Of a DNA stretch of 64,000 nucleotides, positions 31,921-43,643 are shown one piece after another. Below the pieces are notes generated by a model. The model made no database searches, was not told where the DNA came from, and saw nothing but the letters and a program-made list of their open reading frames with translations. The number at the start of each line of letters is the position of its first letter. The stretch's first letter is position 1. The translations under genes were made by a program, and so were the position numbers. Source of the DNA: Chrysopilus asiliformis. Lineage: Eukaryota; Arthropoda; Insecta; Diptera; Rhagionidae. The DNA is taken from NCBI GenBank assembly GCA_964034945.1, contig OZ035962.1:18455530-18519529 (forward strand). Reading direction: 5' to 3'.

Positions 31921-32330
31921 GTATAAAGTGATTATCCTTTTCCTCAAATTTCCCGGTCAAAATCTCACCTGGGGGTTTTTGGGATCGCTGAACCCGATTC
32001 TGGCATTAAGTAGTCTGTGAGGATAACGGAAGGACCTGTAAGGATAACGTGATTATCATTTTCCTCAAGTTTTTCGAACAAATTATCATCTGGTGGTCTT
32101 TGGGGTCGCTGAATCCGATTTTGATATTAAGAAATCTGTAAGGATAACGGAAGGTTCTGTAAGGATAACGTGATTATCCTTTTCCTCAAATTTTCCGGGA
32201 AAAATCTCACCTGGCGGTTTTTGGGATCGCTAAATTCGATTCTGACGGATAACGGATAACGTCTGTAAGGATAACAGAAGGTCCTGTTAAGATTGTGTGA
32301 TTATCCTTTTCATTTTGGATTTTTAGTGAC
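31921..32330. repeat. Three-unit tandem array (about 120-bp unit)
   Basis: Units start TGATTATCCTTTTCCTCAAA and pass through a CTCACCTGGGGGTTTTTGGG and GATCGCTGAA block to AAGGATAACGG. The third unit is degenerate and has an internal GGATAACGGATAACG repeat. The unit recurs singly at 50490-50680 and 53095-53280 inside Helitron-like contexts, so this array probably grew from a Helitron subterminal region. Confidence 0.7.
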
Positions 32331-32750
32331 ATTAATCAAATTAATAACTAAATAAAAAAAAATTAAATAAAAAAAATAAAAAAAAACATTTTAAAAAAAT
32401 GCAGTAAAAAGGAAAGAATAAAGTGTGTCAGCAATAAAAGCGAGATAAAAGGATGAAAAATAAAATAAATATTTATCTGGCTTATAGTTTTGACATACAG
32501 TGCTCAAAAAATTGTTTTTTCCTTTTTAGTGCATTTTTTTAAAATAAAAGCTTTTTTCAAAAAAAAATTTTTTTTATTTTTATTTCTTTTTTTTATTTTA
32601 AACTACTGTTGAAGGGATTTCGTTTTTCAACTATTATAAATATCCTTCTTCTTTGTCTAAGTATTTTAGTGATTTATTTTTGTTATGGCGGATTGGATCA
32701 TTTGAGTAAAACATGTAACCTAAGAATTGCAAATTAGAAGCTGAGCTACT
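32331..32750. other. A/T-tract-rich DNA
   Basis: Dense homopolymer runs (32345-32400, 32555-32600). Nothing else recognised. Confidence 0.5.
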
Positions 32751-32997
32751 TTAACACTCTAACTGCCACGACAGTTTTAAGCCTTTTTCGAATATTTAGT
32801 TGTCAGTCAAAAAGGCACTAAGAGAAAAAAAAAAATTGAAACAAAATTATACCTAAATGTTATTTTATTACCATAAAATGTGTGCAACTACAAAAAATCG
32901 TTGCGGGTAAAGCGAACACTTGAATAATTTTCATTGTGGCCGTTGTGTACAGTTAGGTGTCAGGTCTTTTTGACTGATGTGGCAGTTAGAGTGTTAA
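32751..32997. mobile_element. piggyBac-type TTAA MITE P1, copy B (intact)
   Basis: TTAA (32751-32754, 32994-32997) with TIRs CACTCTAACTGCCAC. Reverse-oriented and uninterrupted relative to 6573-7964. It provides the empty site for the TTA-flanked element there. 247 bp, non-coding. Confidence 0.9.
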
Positions 32998-34195
32998 GGT
33001 ACAGCAGCGGATTGAAAGTATAGTGAGAGTTTTACACCTCAAAAACCGTTAAACATAGTTTCATTAATAAAAGTATGTATTTAGATGTGCTGAAAATTAT
33101 TATTCGCAACAACCTTTAATGATTAAATTTTTATACTCAAACTGAATTTATCAGTTTATTCAAACCTCTGAAATTCTATCTCAAGTATTCCTCACAAGTA
33201 GCAATATTGTGTGGATTTTTTCTCATGGTTCCCTTGATATATGTATATGAGAAAAGTGGATATTAAAATCGGGCATTGATGGCTCTTGAGAATTTTATGA
33301 ATTGACCTCCAATCGATGCAGTACATTATTCAAATTTGTCAAACCCTTAAGAGTTTTTAAAGAAATTCACCCCTTCTACAATATTCCTAATTTGCATACG
33401 TTGTACGCATAAAAGTGCATCTTTTGTGTAAAAATGTGAACTGATTTTTTTTCGCTTCCTCATTACCATTAATGCAATCGGTAGCCAAGATCTTTTGATA
33501 CACAGTGAACCAGCATCTTAACTTGAAACTTGGTAATCTCAATTGTGTAAAACTCGCCTCACACCAAAAACGTAACCTTGATATTTACAGGGAAATAAAA
33601 ATGTTTATGTGTGTCTGTGTGTGTGTAGTTTATGCTTGGCTTTGCATTTATTAACATCGACTTTTCAGATTTAATCGCATTTTATAGCTTTTATGAATTT
33701 TCCGTTGAATTAAATGAGGTATGTACCCTGGGAACTCGATTTTTTGATGATGCATTAAAATTTGAGTTTTACATTTCGACGATATTTTCTCCCTGTCCTT
33801 TATTTGTACGCATATACATCGACAAATGTTTCTACCACACAAGTAGCGGTTTTGAATAGAGTTTTTCAGATATCAGTGATATAATATGGCTGCCAGGAAA
33901 TCGTGGGAAATCATAAAACGAGTTTCATTGAAAAACGGTTTTGTTGACCTGTGTCACACATAAAAATAATTTCTAAAAAATGTTTTTGAATAAAAAATTT
34001 GACTGTTATTAATTTCACGGACTAAAAATTCTGGCACATTTAAAAAAAAGTGAGGATTAATTTAAAATAATATATAATCTGCTGGAGTTTTGTCATCTTG
34101 CATGCCTAAGTAAATAAAACCGGGTAACTTCGACACTTTCCTCTGCCATAGAGAGAAAATATTGTACGGGGGCAAATAGAAACTTTCTTATTAGG
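32998..34195. other. AT-rich sequence, nothing recognised
   Basis: A short (GT)n run sits at 33607-33628. Overlapping frames on both strands at 33632-33859 lack motifs. Confidence 0.4.
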
Positions 34196-34401
34196 ATGTC
34201 TGTGCATCTGTCTGTCAGTCTGTCCGTTGGTCTGTCTTTTGGTCCATCTGTCGGTCTGTCTTTTGGTCCATCTGTCGGTCTGTCTTTTGGTCCATCTGTC
34301 GGTCTGTCTGTCAGTCTATCTGTCGGTTTGTCTGTCGGTCTATCTGTCGGTGTATCTCTCTGTCTGTCTGTCTGTCTGTCTGTCTATCGATCTGTCTGTC
34401 G

Positions 34402-34432
<31 letters not shown>

Positions 34433-34805
34433 GATCTGTCTGTCGGTCTGTCTGTCTGTCGGTCTGTCTGTCGGTGTGTCAGTCTACCTGTCGGTCTGTC
34501 TTTTGGTCCATCTGTCGGTCTGTCTGTCTGTCGGTCTGTCTGTCGGTCTGTCTGTCGGTCTATCTGTCGGTGTATCTGTCTGTCTGTCTATCGATCTGTC
34601 TGTCGGTCTGTCTGTCTGTCGGTCTGTCTGTCGGTGTGTCAGTCTACCTGTCGGTCTGTCTGTCGGTCTATCTGTCGGTGTATCTGTCGGTCTGTCTATC
34701 GATCTGTCTGTCGGTCGATCTGTCGGTCGATCTGTCGGTCTATCTGTCGGTCTGTCTATCGGTCAGTCTGTCTGTCGGTTTGTCTGTCGGTTTGTCTGTC
34801 GATCT
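34196..34805. repeat. Long GTCT/GTCG microsatellite with higher-order structure
   Basis: About 610 bp of GTCN tetramers, all three plus-strand frames open. It is not a pure array: GTCTTTTGGTCCATCT occurs three times in tandem at 34243-34300, and a block of about 75 bp (TATCGATCTGTCTGTCGGTC to AGTCTACCTG) at 34425-34500 is repeated exactly at 34587-34662. The flank AAATAACTCGAGAGCGAGTTGAG (34822-34845) is the family-D repeat also seen at 41360 and 57265. Protein frames here are spurious. Confidence 0.92.
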
Positions 34806-36374
34806 ATTCATTTTACGTGTCTTAAATAACTCGAGAGCGAGTTGAGTTAGCAATTTCAAATTTTTGTGTAAAACCAAATTGAAAGGAAATTAAATTTTCC
34901 ACATTTTTTTTTGCTTTAATGGTTCTTACTTATTTCTAATGGTTCTCAACATTTTTCTAAAAAATTAAGTCGCCGATATAGTTTTAAATGGAAATAGAAA
35001 CCACTCTCGTTTCCCGTCTTTTAATATGAAAAATACCTTGTAGTCGAATTAAGAACCTTTTCCTTTTTCGAAGTCGGTTAAAAACCTTAGAACACATTAA
35101 TTACTAAACTATTCAAAATGAAAACAAAAACTGTTTGATTTTCACCGTATTTGGGATGTTCTTCCACTAAAGCAGAAAAACATAATTTAGAATTCTTCTT
35201 AAGATATGTTTTGTTTTTCGCATTCGACACACAAACAGATTTCCACTGAATGGAATAAAAGAGGAGCAAGATTTTTTAAGGGAAATTACAGCAAAGCAGT
35301 GAAGCAAATCGAAGTACATAGAATTACATTTTACTTGGAAATGGCTTGGAGGAAAATAGCGACAGCCACAGACAGTCTTTTGTTTCATTGGCAATCGGCG
35401 TAAATGCACAATTCTCTTGTGAAACGAAAATTAAGAAAAAAGTGTAACTAAATTTCCAGTGAAAACGATTATCTCCAATTACAGGGAGCCTACAGATGGG
35501 TAACAATTAAACGGTTTTCCTACCAAAGAGAAGCGGAAAATGTACTGCATTTAAAATGCACATATCCACGTACTTCCATATAAGTAGGTACTATAGAACC
35601 AAAGTAGCGAAAAGACAAATCCGGCAATGATAACTGTTCCCTTACTGATAATAATGATGATGATGATGATGATGGATATTTTTCTGCATACAAACGTCAT
35701 AGAGAACGGCAATTTTCTTCTCCGGAAAATAACGTTTTCATCGACATCATCATTTTCATTCGATTCTTGTACAATTCTTAAATTTCGCATTGTTTTTTTT
35801 CTCTTCTGATGCTTTTTGAGTATTTTGTATTTTGCCTTTTGGTTCGGACCACTGAATGCCTTTGAAATTACAAGCAATTGTTTCAGGAAGAAGACAAACG
35901 ATATTTGCGACGAATCCCTTTTGAATACTAAGGCCTATGACGAAATTATTTTGTTTTCTTGTAGGTCTCTAAATACATCCATTGATATGTCCTTATTGTT
36001 TAAAATGTACAATTTCAACCTCTTACGGAAGAAATGATGAAAGGGAACAACTTCAAAGATTTTCGCGAAATTTTAAAAATATACGAGAATGACGGGTCCA
36101 GTAAAGAGAAGTGAGCATTAAAATATATAATGCCGGGTTAAAAACTTTTATATGATGTTTGAAAATACACCAAAACCTAGATTTGCGTCGTTAATTAGGA
36201 TCAGAGAAAGTCGACGCAGTTCAAAACGACGCAGATAGAAATATTATCGACCCCAGTGTGAACCGAGTCAGACTTTGCATGTTAGGTTTTGGTTTGATAG
36301 TACAATGCGAAAAGTGGAATAAAGGTTTTAAGCCTGCTGCAGGACTATTTTAGCTAGTACCGGCTAAGTTTCCT
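34806..36374. other. Family-D flank, then unclassified sequence
   Basis: To about 34900 this is the family-D repeat. Beyond it there are short frames (35087-36037) with no motif and an (ATG)n run at 35653-35674. 35200-35500 is somewhat less AT-rich but I see no splice-bounded exon. Confidence 0.35.
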
Positions 36375-36470
36375 TACATTAGATGTCATTCCAAATAGCA
36401 TCGAAAAGCACAGGAAATTAAGGTCTGCTCTTTGCGGCTTAGAAATGGAGCACAACAGTGTCTAAAGATT
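36375..36470. repeat. Dispersed repeat R1, copy B, left part
   Basis: TTCCAAATAGCATCGAAAAG and CTTTGCGGCTTAGAAATG match 1225-1312 of copy A. Alignment stops after TCTAAAGATT at 36470 and resumes at 38411. Confidence 0.65.
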
Positions 36471-38410
36471 GTTATGTTATGCTCATGGCTAGGTGGACGA
36501 AGATAGCATAAATTGGAAAAACCCATTTCTGAATCTTCCAATTCCCTCTCGAATCCTGACGGCTGGCACACAAGATGTTCCAGCTTTGCTCAGGGTTTTG
36601 GGGTGGGATCTTGCCTCTGGATCCGATCGGGACATAATACGCGGGGTGCCAAAACGGAATTGAAGGGAAAACTCTAACCGATCTCGCGTTTAGTCAAAGG
36701 GGTAGAAATAAGCACACACACACTTACATTGTAATCAATATCTTTCGACAGCTAAATCCAATTATAATTTTTTTCCGCATATCTCCTCCACATCGGTTCC
36801 CCCCTATCGCCTAAACACACTCAAACACACATAATGGAATATTTTCCTCCTTTCAAATAAATTTTGAGGTTTCGCACTTTCAAAAAAAAAAAGGGTTTAC
36901 GAAAAAACAGACTAACAAACACTAATGTTTAACGATTTGAATGATCATTTTATTTATAATTCTTTTTTTTTTGTTTTAACACTAAACTCAAAAATTGTGG
37001 CCGATACACACCAATTACACACAAAATCGAATTATCAAAAAGCCACTTAAAATTTTAATTTCACTTAATCCAAAGTATTTGTGATATGTTTTTTTAATCG
37101 TAAATCATTTAGTTTTAGATCGAACGCCAAACAAAAATATTATTTAAGTTTAAATTTAGAATTAATTTAAATCCTACTGAACTTCGTTCGCCCGACACAC
37201 AGAGTTGGTAAAGACGACTATTCAACTTCAACAAATAAAAAAAAAACTTGTTTTTAATTTCTTTTTGGAAAGAACCGAAGTTATAGAACGGCACCTATAT
37301 ATTAAATGGAGTTCTATTTGATTTTATTGTTTTACACAGCGCTCAGCAACATGTTGCTGGCACAATGTGTCTACCGCCCTGTGTGTTGGTTGAAAGAAAG
37401 TTCGGACCAAAAGTGATCTACAAAATTTGCATAGAGTAAAATATTTTTAAAATTTCCTACCTTGGAACTTCCTTTTTAATAATGTTGCTTTTTGAATTGA
37501 AGATTTTAATTGATTTCCAGCGCTGATGTGCACATCCGCTACTGATCGAAATTTACAATCGATGAAATCGATGCTACTGAAACTTTGAATCGTTAAATTT
37601 TAAAAAGGAAAATCCGCACATTTGGACAACTGAGTTTCAAACTTATTTTTGCTACTGATGAATTCTCGAGTTGAATACTTCGATGTAGATGTGAATTGAT
37701 GTTCTCAGGAAAATGGCCGCGCCCTTACTCTGATGCCCCTTTCAAAGTTTGGACCGCATGGAAACTCCGATCGAGGGATTCACGAATGATCGCCCTTTTC
37801 TATACGTTTTTTTGTTTCTTTTCTTTGATTGAATCTCCAATTTGTGCCTTGCAAATTTTGGAAGACTTCTCTGGTATAAAAATTAAAATTTTGACGTCGA
37901 ATAGAAATAAAATTGCTACGCCTGGAATTCCACGTCGTCTATGCCCTTTTACGTGAAATTCTAGTTTAAAAAAAAATGCACGAATAATTTAAAAGTCCAC
38001 ATGATTTTTTCTTAAAAGAAATACTCACAACTTTGTTAAGCTATAAAAGCTTAAAAATATTTCCTCAATTCATCTGGTTTTTATGCATGATTTTGTCAAG
38101 AAAGTGACTAAAATCTTATTTTAACCCAGAACGAAACTGGAATTTATAACCAGAGAAGGGTTTTTATGAAAACGTGGCTACTAAATTATTCTGCCCAAAA
38201 AAAACGTTGGACGAATATAAGTCCAGTGCGCAGCTTGACGTCGAAAAGGAAAAGAAAGAGAATCCCTTTGGAAGTGTGACCAATAAGAATATGAATATAC
38301 ACTTGTTTAATTTACTTGAAAACATCATTTCACATTGATCATCTTTTTTCGTAATACTTTTTTGGCAAGATAAAGCTGCATATTAATTTCTCAAAAAATG
38401 CCCACATAAC
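36471..38410. mobile_element. 1.94-kb insertion in repeat R1 (unclassified)
   Basis: The insert begins GTTATGTTATGC and ends GCCCACATAAC, so GTTATGT / ACATAAC are 7-bp inverted tips. It is flanked by AAGATT on both sides (36465-36470, 38411-38416). Copy A of R1 has one AAGATT at this point. It contains no recognised transposase or reverse transcriptase. The 6-bp duplication and short tips could suit several superfamilies, and an alternative is two unrelated R1 fragments. Confidence 0.45.
36729..37180 (-). promoter_or_regulatory. Possible non-coding 5' exon, minus strand
   Basis: On the minus strand AAGTTCAGTAGG (about 37180) resembles an Inr, and TTAATATATAGGTGCC at about 37300 a TATA box. 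After some 450 bp of A-rich untranslated-type sequence comes ACAATGTAAGTGTGTG, a strong 5' splice donor at about 36729. No long open frame exists. It lies inside the putative insertion 36471-38410, which may mean the signals belong to a mobile element. Confidence 0.22.
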
Positions 38411-39165
38411 AAGATTTAGACCTACATATAATTCACATCCGCGTACAAGAAGAGTAAGAAGTGACGAGAACGACACACTATTAATCAGTGTGTGTCTACA
38501 AAGCCACAATTGCTTTAATGGGGAAATTGGTGATCGACGGGTCGTCTTTGGGTCAAGATTCGCTTCATGAAAATCCTGCATCGATAGAGCGGCATTTGAC
38601 GATTGTCGGATCGATACACTAATTAGGCGCGGAAGCTTTATGTCAATTTCACTTTTAAGAACCGTGTAACGGGAACAGGGTCGACACGGTTGCCACTAGA
38701 GTTACCTCAAAGCCCCCGCTTTACAAAGAATGCCTTCAGTCGCCATATTCCCCTTTGACATTTGATTCCAACGATTCCGCTTCGAGAATTAAATTACTTA
38801 TTTCAGGCTAATAACTGAAGGAAATTGCATAACAGCACAATTTTATTAACATCAAAATTTCGGTCGCTAAACTATGTGAGTATTTGACGGAGAAAGAAAA
38901 CTCCGCTCGAAGATTTGTGTGATTTCGTCAGATTACGTTCGCATAAAGCTTGAAGTAGATAATTTATTTGTGGAATGACAGCATCAGAATTACGTTCCTG
39001 TGTTGACATTGCGGCGTGGCAAACCACGGGAAAGTATTCTCCACTATGGGTGTCGTTGCGCATCGCATTCGCACAACGGCGATGTGCCCGCGACAAAAAT
39101 CTCTTATTACTGCGATTTGTATGGTGACACAATATGTGAATATAGACGACACGGCTGCTTAAAAT
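38411..39165. repeat. Dispersed repeat R1, copy B, right part
   Basis: Matches copy A at 1322-1501 + 2234-2430, with ATAATTCACATCCGCGTAC and GGTCGACACGGTTGCCACTA, and the undisturbed hAT target at 38664-38680. It has an extra 270 bp (38712-38985). The minus-strand frame 38872-39180 includes CHAAMSTQERN and LLQALCERNLTKS. The latter piece also aligns with 46067-46150. I do not recognise the family. Confidence 0.6.
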
Positions 39166-39179
39166 GAAATCCTTGTTCA

Positions 39180-39620
39180 AGGACTCAATATTTTGGTGTT
39201 TTTTTTTTTGTCAAATCACATGCCAAATATGTCTATAGTTCAACAGCTTAGGGACTGGACTTCCAGGGACGGACTTTTAGAGGGATGAAGTCATGCAAAT
39301 CGATTTCGAGATATTTTTGTGAAAAAGGGACGCAAACGTCAGCCAAAGTTACTCAAGAAACTATTTAAAATGTATAATGAAGCTTTTAAACGAAAACTTA
39401 TTCAACAATAAGGAGTGGAATTTTCAACAGGATACACCTCTGCCTCATAAAGCCAAATGAACACAAAAACTGCTTCAAAATCAAATTCATGATTTCATCA
39501 GAAGCGAAGATTGGCCCTCCGGAAGTCTATAATTCAACTTGTTGGACTATAAACTATGATCTGTTTTAGAGAATATGGTGTACTAAAAAACACTGAATCC
39601 TTGAAGAAGGAACCTAACTA
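39180..39620 (+). pseudogene. Tc1/mariner transposase relic
   Basis: Plus-strand frame at 39422 reads FQQDTPLPHKAK, with the catalytic D of the QQD box at 39431-39433, then LLQNQIHDFI, DWPSGSL(stop)FNLLDYKL and SVLENMVY. This follows the SPDLNPLDY...W pattern of the third catalytic region with the key PD lost. Four or more stops are present. Upstream KGRKRQPKLLKK is in another frame. It is a decayed C-terminal half. Confidence 0.65.
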
Positions 39621-39821
39621 CAAAATTGACTCTCTTGATGAGCGTTGTGTTTAAAAATTATCGTCACAATGAGCGCAGAATGAGCCTTTTGCCGTTCCAA
39701 AATGCACTTTTGTTTAGAGCTCGCCAGATGAGCTCTAAAAACGATCACCAAAAGCTTGTTTTGAGTATAACATAAGTTGCCAGGTATAACAGGTTTAATT
39801 TATTCATTTTCGACCGTTTAA

Positions 39822-40297
39822 GGAGCCGCTCCATTACCATGACTTTTTACCATGACAAAAAAATGCAGGAAACTAGAGCAAGATAGACTTATGTAGATCT
39901 AAATAGGAATAACTGAATACAAGTTAAACGCTATCCCTTCCAGTTTTACAATTTTATAGCAATCATATCAAACCTTATGCTATGAATATAATGTTGAAAT
40001 TGGCATGGTAACAAAGCTTTTGACTATGCATGCGAAGGAGAAAAAGCTTTTAAAATGACATCACGCTATAATAACAGTTTGAATGTGTCCGTGCTTACTA
40101 TTCACTTACAGGGACAATGTGTGGTTGTAGTAGAAATCGCCATAAAATCGCCATAACAAAAGAGGGGAAATTTTTTTTGCATTTGCCGACAAATTTTTGC
40201 AGTTGATTCTTATCTCTCTTTCTCGCCAAGGCATCTTCACATAAATGTGTCTCATTTTTTTTGTCATGGTAAAAAGTCATGGTAATGGAGCGGCTCC
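39822..40297. mobile_element. TTAA-flanked MITE with 42-bp TIRs
   Basis: GGAGCCGCTCCATTACCATG continues to a 42-bp identical inverted pair through CTTTTTACCATGACAAAA. TTAA flanks both ends (39818-39821, 40298-40301). The flanking host DNA itself is an imperfect inverted repeat (CCAGATGAGCTCTAAAAACG at 39725 versus TTTTAGAACTCATCTGG at 40309), so the element sits near the middle of an older palindromic unit. Tips resemble 63258-63646. Confidence 0.85.
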
Positions 40298-40330
40298 TTA
40301 AGTGATCATTTTTAGAACTCATCTGGTGAT

Positions 40331-41142
40331 AATATCTTTGACGATTTTGTATAAAACTCTCTAAGCTTAATTTTTTTCGATGTAAGCAATTTAAAGATCC
40401 GAATCTGGCGAGGCTCAAAATAACCATAAGGCATTAAATTTGAACTTTACATACAGTTGTTTATTAGCCAATAGTAATAAATATTTTCTTTTCGTTGATA
40501 TTTGAATTTCCTGCTGGGTGTGTCTAAAATTGCCATCAAATCTGATTTGATGCCGAAAGGGCCATAAGTTAAAACTTTTTCAACATTGTTGAAATAGCCA
40601 TAAAAAGATGTTGGACCTTAGATGACACCGTGTTTTTGTTGTCCGAGTAAGCACATCAACGGTAATTTACCACAGCAACAAGTACACGATCGTGAGATAC
40701 TGAGTACAGCTCATTTTTGTTTACCATTTATGGAAGAGTTGTAATGACTTTGCTATTTATTTAACTCTTCAGTTAGTAAGCCTTGATATTAAACATAACC
40801 TTAGACTTTCTAATCTTTGGCAGTTTTTGTAGAATATTTATCAATTTTCAGATATGTCTGGGTACATGATGTACATCATTTTAAATTAATGATGAGATTG
40901 TGAGTTAAGAAAAAATATTAAAAAAAACAATTTGTATTTTTTCGAAGATAGAAATATATCTTATATACTTCAAAAAAAAGTTGCGTATCCGATTTGTACA
41001 TTTGTGTATATTTACGATTTTATCGTAAATGGTTACAATTCCAAGCCAAGCCTAGTTATTGACATAACTCTATATAGATCTATCCGCTGAAACTCCTCTC
41101 GAAATAGATTTCCCGAGAGGAGTGTCCTGACCAAACTGAAAT
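40331..41142. other. AT-rich sequence, nothing recognised
   Basis: No gene supported. The 109-codon minus frame 40098-40427 spans the MITE boundary and is not credible. Confidence 0.4.
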
Positions 41143-41345
41143 ATGCGAATCTGTCTGTTGGTCTATCTGTCGGCCTGTCGGTCTGTCGGTCTGTCGGTCT
41201 GTCGGTCTGTCGGTCTGTCGGTCTGTCGGTCTGTCGGTCTGTCGGTCTGTCGGTCTGTCGGTCTGTCGGTCTGTCGGTCTGTCGGTCTGTCGTTCTGTCG
41301 GTCTGTCTGTCGGTCTGTCAGTCTGTCTGTCTGTCGGTCTGTCCG
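41143..41345. repeat. (GTCGGTCT)n microsatellite
   Basis: About 15 perfect octamers at 41172-41292, then less regular GTCY units. The flank TTAAATAATTCGAGAACGCG is family D. It encodes nothing. Confidence 0.93.
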
Positions 41346-41734
41346 TTTTCCGTATCTTAAATAATTCGAGAACGCGTTGAGTTAGCGACTTGAATTTTTT
41401 TGTTTACCAAAATCGTAATTTTCTATCAACTTTTGGAAAAGTCAGCTATACTGGGTACATCCCAAAACTTTTTTCTGAAAAAATAGTTTTTTGAAAATTT
41501 TTCGGAAACTATGCGCTTTAGAGAAAAAACAGTGTGACCTTGGTTAGCGAAACCCTCGTAGAACGCAACTCCTTGGTTAACGCAACACCTAAAATTTTAC
41601 ATTGTTGACTCAATAAACGCAACTTCCAAGTAAGGTTGACTCAATAAACCAAACTTTCAATTAAGGTAATGTAACTTTTTGATACCCTGATACTGTTTCG
41701 AACAAAAAAAAAAGAAGATAAAAACATAACAAAA

Positions 41735-42270
41735 GCTATAATTGCCAATCTGGCAATTATTGAAAACCCGTATGGCGATTTAAGTGAACAGCAAACAGTT
41801 GTATCAAAATTCCACTTTGAAGTCAAATTTTCCAATAAGATTTTTTAAAATTTATTCCAATCGGATTTTCATGTATGGGAGTTTTATGTAGAATCATATC
41901 CTAAATAACTTGCACTTTTTTGATAAGATGCACCGTTTTTGAGATATTCAGAAAAAAAGTTTTCGTTCGTATGGGGGGTACCCCCCTAATGGTCCATTTT
42001 TGCCCATTAACGAACTTAGCCTCACATTTTACGAAAAACGGATCTGTGCAAAATTTCAAGTCTCTAGCTCAATTCGTGCGCCCGCAATCCGCGCCACAGA
42101 CAGACGGACGGACGGACGGACAGACGGACGGACATGCTAAATTCAACTTTTTTTTATCATTCTAAACACAATGGTGTAATTCATTTTTTTGTGTGATGAC
42201 GGGATCTTGGCGTTACAAACGGTAAGGCAAATCTAATATACCCTTTGGTTTCACCACACGGGTATAAACA
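41735..42270 (+). mobile_element. Family-B mini-me-like repeat
   Basis: From AAGCTATAATTGCCAATCTG and ACCCGTATGGCGATTTAAG to GGTTTCACCACACGGGTAT. It includes ATGGGGGGTACCCCCCTAAT (an 18-bp palindrome), TTTCAAGTCTCTAGCTCAA, GACR tract (42099-42132) and the ATTCATTTTTTTGTGTGATG core. A near-complete copy. Confidence 0.72.
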
Positions 42271-42320
42271 GTTACAGGAAATCTTTTATTAATTTATGCT
42301 CAGTTCCTTGTTTTTATTTA

Positions 42321-42530
42321 TTAACCCTTAAAAGCTTGATGGTATAGGCGATGTACCAGCTTTTTCGTAACAAATGCTGAACTGTGATACCTAAATTGCA
42401 ACCACCGACAAAATTGTACCAGCATTGCCGCATGAAAATTTAATATGGCACCACTAAAAAATAAAAAAAAGATTTTAGTGTGCTATACGGGTAAAAATAT
42501 TTGCTATTTTTATGTGCCTCTAAGTGTTAA
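42321..42530. mobile_element. Probable piggyBac-type TTAA MITE P4
   Basis: TTAA at 42321-42324 and 42527-42530. The tips CCCTTAAAAGC and CACTTAGAGGC are imperfectly inverted. GATGTACCAGC / GTACCAGCATT are repeated inside. Shorter TIRs than the other TTAA elements, so less certain. Confidence 0.5.
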
Positions 42531-42909
42531 AGCAATGGCTGTTACAAAACAAATCTGTGCCAATAAAAAACAAATAAAACATAACGAAAATTACAATTGG
42601 CAGGCAATCGTATATGGTAATCGTATATGGTAAGATTATAAACTTTCAAATGGAAAATTTTGAATTGGATCATAATATTCCAGTTCAAGTTTTTTTTGAT
42701 TCGATTGAATTTTGATGTATGACAAACTTATTGTAAATACTTTTGCAGTGTAAAAACTGCGTTACAAATGTGTTTGGAGCTGTTATATTGTTTAACAACT
42801 TTTTTATCTCTTTTTAACAGATAATGTTTTGACTCGATTGTCGCAACTGACTTGGTTATTGCCACAGGCTCTGTCTACTATAGTTGCGATTACCGAGGTC
42901 ACACTGTAA

Positions 42910-43643
42910 TTAACCCATTAACGCCCGCTGTACTCCAACGAGTACATCGGATATAAGTTAAAAAAGCTTACGTCGATTTTCAGGCAAAACCAAACTGATC
43001 TGAATTTGCATTCACAAACAGATCATTTTAGCTTTGCCTGAAAATCGACTTAACCCTTGGAGCACAATGAACGCAACCAAGCCGCAACTAAGGACGCTTC
43101 GAACTGTCACGCAACGCAGTTCAGGAGCGGTTGAGCACTATAGAAGCGTCGTTTGTTGCGTTGTGAGACAAACAAAGAAAAATTAAAAGTGAACTAAAGT
43201 AGAAAAATATATAAAAAATGGATAATTTTGAAGCGATAATTTGCTTTGTTGGTCTTTATCTTTTTTTTTATTTGTATGTTATTGCACTAAGGCTATCCAT
43301 TTTTCCTCGAACGACATTTCCCCAACCTCACTTTGTGAACTGTTAACGCAGACTTGTTGCGTACAAGTTCAAAGTTTGGTAACTTTTGCGTCGATGGTTG
43401 CGTTCAATGCGTTCACTGTACTCACTCAAAAGCATTTCTGTGAATTAAACTCGTAAGTGACATTTGGATGCATGATGGTTGCGGCTTGGTTGCGTTCATT
43501 GTGCTCCAAGGGTAAGCTACTTTAACTTATTACCACAGATTTATGTACAAATTTTATTTTCAAAATTTTCTTTTTGTTTATCTTATAAGAATAAATTGGT
43601 TTTTGTGTTAAAATTGGTTTTCTCATGGGCATTAATGGGTTAA
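42910..43643. mobile_element. piggyBac-type TTAA MITE P5, interrupted
   Basis: TTAA (42910-42913, 43640-43643) with TIRs CCCATTAACGCCC and CCCATTAATGCCC. Subterminal palindromes are GTACTCCAACGAGTAC and GTCGATTTTCAGGCAAA / TTTGCCTGAAAATCGAC. Harbinger MITE H1 copy B lies inside it. Confidence 0.82.
43054..43512. mobile_element. PIF/Harbinger-type MITE H1, copy B
   Basis: The 35-bp TIRs are identical, starting CCCTTGGAGCACAATGAA, flanked by TAA (43051-43053, 43513-43515). Without the internal H2 insertion of copy A it is 459 bp. It supplies the empty site (GCACTAAGGCTATCC) for H2 copy A. Non-coding. Confidence 0.9.

Noticed and set aside
34196..34829. Open frames of 200 and 209 codons on the plus strand
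   Set aside because: They are translations of a GTCN tetramer array; all three frames stay open because the repeat has no stop words.
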